Assembly: GCA_003856375.1 (NCBI GenBank)
Contig: CP034120.1
Coordinates: 1,736,001-1,800,000, forward strand
Direction of reading: 5' to 3'
From: Glaciecola amylolytica
Lineage (GTDB): Bacteria > Bacteroidota > Bacteroidia > Flavobacteriales_D > Crocinitomicaceae
Length of the DNA stretch: 64,000 nucleotides
This document shows positions 63,230 to 64,000 of the stretch, in pieces (positions within the stretch are counted from its first letter, which is position 1; every line of letters starts with the position of its first letter). The notes beneath the pieces were generated by a model that was not told where the DNA came from, searched no databases, and saw nothing but the letters and a program-made list of their open reading frames with translations. Position numbers and translations under genes: made by a program.

Positions 63230-63652
63230 ATGAAAACGTTATATACAGCTTCGGCAACAGCAACAGGAGGAAGAAACGGACACGTGAAAAGTGAAAACGG
63301 AATTTTGGATTTACAGGTAAGAATGCCAAAAGCATTGGGTGGTGCAAATGATGATTATACCAATCCTGAAATGCTCTTCGCAGCAGGATATTCAGCATGT
63401 TTTGACAGCGCATTGAATCGTGTGATTACGCTTTCCAAAACAAAAACAGGTACAACAAGCGTAACAGCAAAAGTGAGTATTGGAGCAATCGAAAACGGAG
63501 GTTTCGGTTTGGCAGTTGAAATGGATGTCAATATTCCGGAAGTTAGTTTGGAAGAGGCAAAGCAACTGGTTGATAAGGCACATCAGATTTGTCCTTATTC
63601 AAATGCGACAAGAGGAAATATCGAAGTTTTACTATCAGTAACAAATAATTAA
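63230..63652 (+). CDS. ohr: Organic hydroperoxide reductase, OsmC/Ohr family
   Basis: 140 residues with the two redox-active cysteines Cys57 ('GYSACFDSAL') and Cys121 ('HQICPYSNATRG'), Arg15 in 'TGGRNGH' and Glu47 in 'NPEMLFAAG', all as in Ohr. It reduces organic hydroperoxides with a lipoyl donor. It is paired with ohrR and followed by a DUF1304 gene, probably one transcript. Confidence 0.96.
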   Translation: MKTLYTASATATGGRNGHVKSENGILDLQVRMPKALGGANDDYTNPEMLFAAGYSACFDSALNRVITLSKTKTGTTSVTAKVSIGAIENGGFGLAVEMDVNIPEVSLEEAKQLVDKAHQICPYSNATRGNIEVLLSVTNN

Positions 63653-63654
63653 TC

Positions 63655-64000
63655 ATGCACATAGCAGTACACATATTGGTGGCATTAGTAGCCATAGAAC
63701 ATTTGTACATTCTTTGGATCGAAATGTTCGCCTGGGAAACAGCAGGGAAGAAAAGCTTCAAATCACTTCCTGAAGATTTATTCGGGAAGACAAAAGCTCT
63801 GGCAGCAAATCAGGGACTTTACAATGGTTTTCTTGCCGCAGGTTTGATCTGGTCGTTTTTTATTCCGGATCCTGTTTGGAGTGAAAACATTCGTTTGTTC
63901 TTTCTGGGATGTGTTAGTGTTGCTGGTGTTTTTGGTGCTTTGACCGCTTCAAAATCAATCTTTTTCAAACAAGCATTGCCCGCAATTATTGCTTTGATAG
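63655..64000 (+). CDS. DUF1304 small membrane protein, 3'-truncated by the window edge
   Basis: The frame starts two bases after the ohr stop and is still open at the window end. 'MHIAVHILVALVAIEHLYILWIEMFAWET' and three to four hydrophobic segments match the DUF1304 family of about 120-residue inner-membrane proteins. About 115 codons are visible, so the protein is nearly complete. Co-transcription with ohrR-ohr suggests a link to peroxide stress, by context only. Confidence 0.85.
   Translation, partial: MHIAVHILVALVAIEHLYILWIEMFAWETAGKKSFKSLPEDLFGKTKALAANQGLYNGFLAAGLIWSFFIPDPVWSENIRLFFLGCVSVAGVFGALTASKSIFFKQALPAIIALI

Overview
The window is a stretch of bacterial chromosome that reads as Bacteroidota, order Flavobacteriales (a Crocinitomicaceae/Fluviicola-like lineage is my best guess, not proven). 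Support comes from a type IX secretion C-terminal sorting domain, FecR/STN and CarboxypepD-reg/TonB receptor genes, a signal peptidase with a large insertion, an archaeal-type ProS, Pur-alpha-like DUF3276, OmpP1/FadL and Porin_10-like barrels, and promoters of the TTG-N19-TAnnTTTG type. No rRNA genes, prophage, insertion sequence or CRISPR array was found.

Layout. 1-8.6 kb holds envelope genes: a FecR anti-sigma fragment with an STN/repeat protein, a GIN-domain lipoprotein, a TonB-dependent receptor and an OMP_b-brl_3 barrel. 8.7-14 kb has an AraC regulator, HU, and the rlmI-like/MATE/fmt operon on the minus strand, fronted by a 58-bp tandem repeat. 14.2-17.6 kb has a small operon (unknown protein, ABC ATPase, YihY) and a LexA/CI-like self-cleaving repressor that converges on recQ. 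19.5-31 kb includes ilvE and a conserved minus-strand housekeeping cluster (parA, parB, DUF5683, dapB, lepB, wbqC), DUF3276 and a dicluster ferredoxin. 31-43 kb has a LuxC-type acyl-CoA reductase, a glucosaminidase/LysM protein, a FadL-type barrel, proS, two identical tRNA-Glu genes, rpsT, a porin-like protein and fabG. 43-55 kb has a T9SS cargo protein, an unusual ABC transporter with TerB-like and FHA-like N-terminal regions, hemB, several small membrane or lipoproteins, and a bifunctional NAD(P)HX repair enzyme.

55.5-62.7 kb is a complete histidine biosynthetic operon, hisG-hisDC-hisB-hisH-hisA-hisF-hisIE, read through translationally coupled junctions and preceded by a leader peptide rich in histidine codons and a classic attenuator hairpin. 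The window ends with an ohrR-ohr-DUF1304 peroxide-resistance unit controlled by a near-perfect palindromic operator.

Most notable observations: (1) the his leader, whose promoter places the transcription start almost on the leader ATG, with mutually exclusive hairpins that I can pair by eye; (2) a fused hisD-hisC reading frame whose fusion depends on a single A6 tract; (3) a HisB phosphatase domain that has lost all four zinc ligands; (4) the 58-bp tandem repeat immediately upstream of the rlmI-like gene; (5) several REP-like palindromes between genes.
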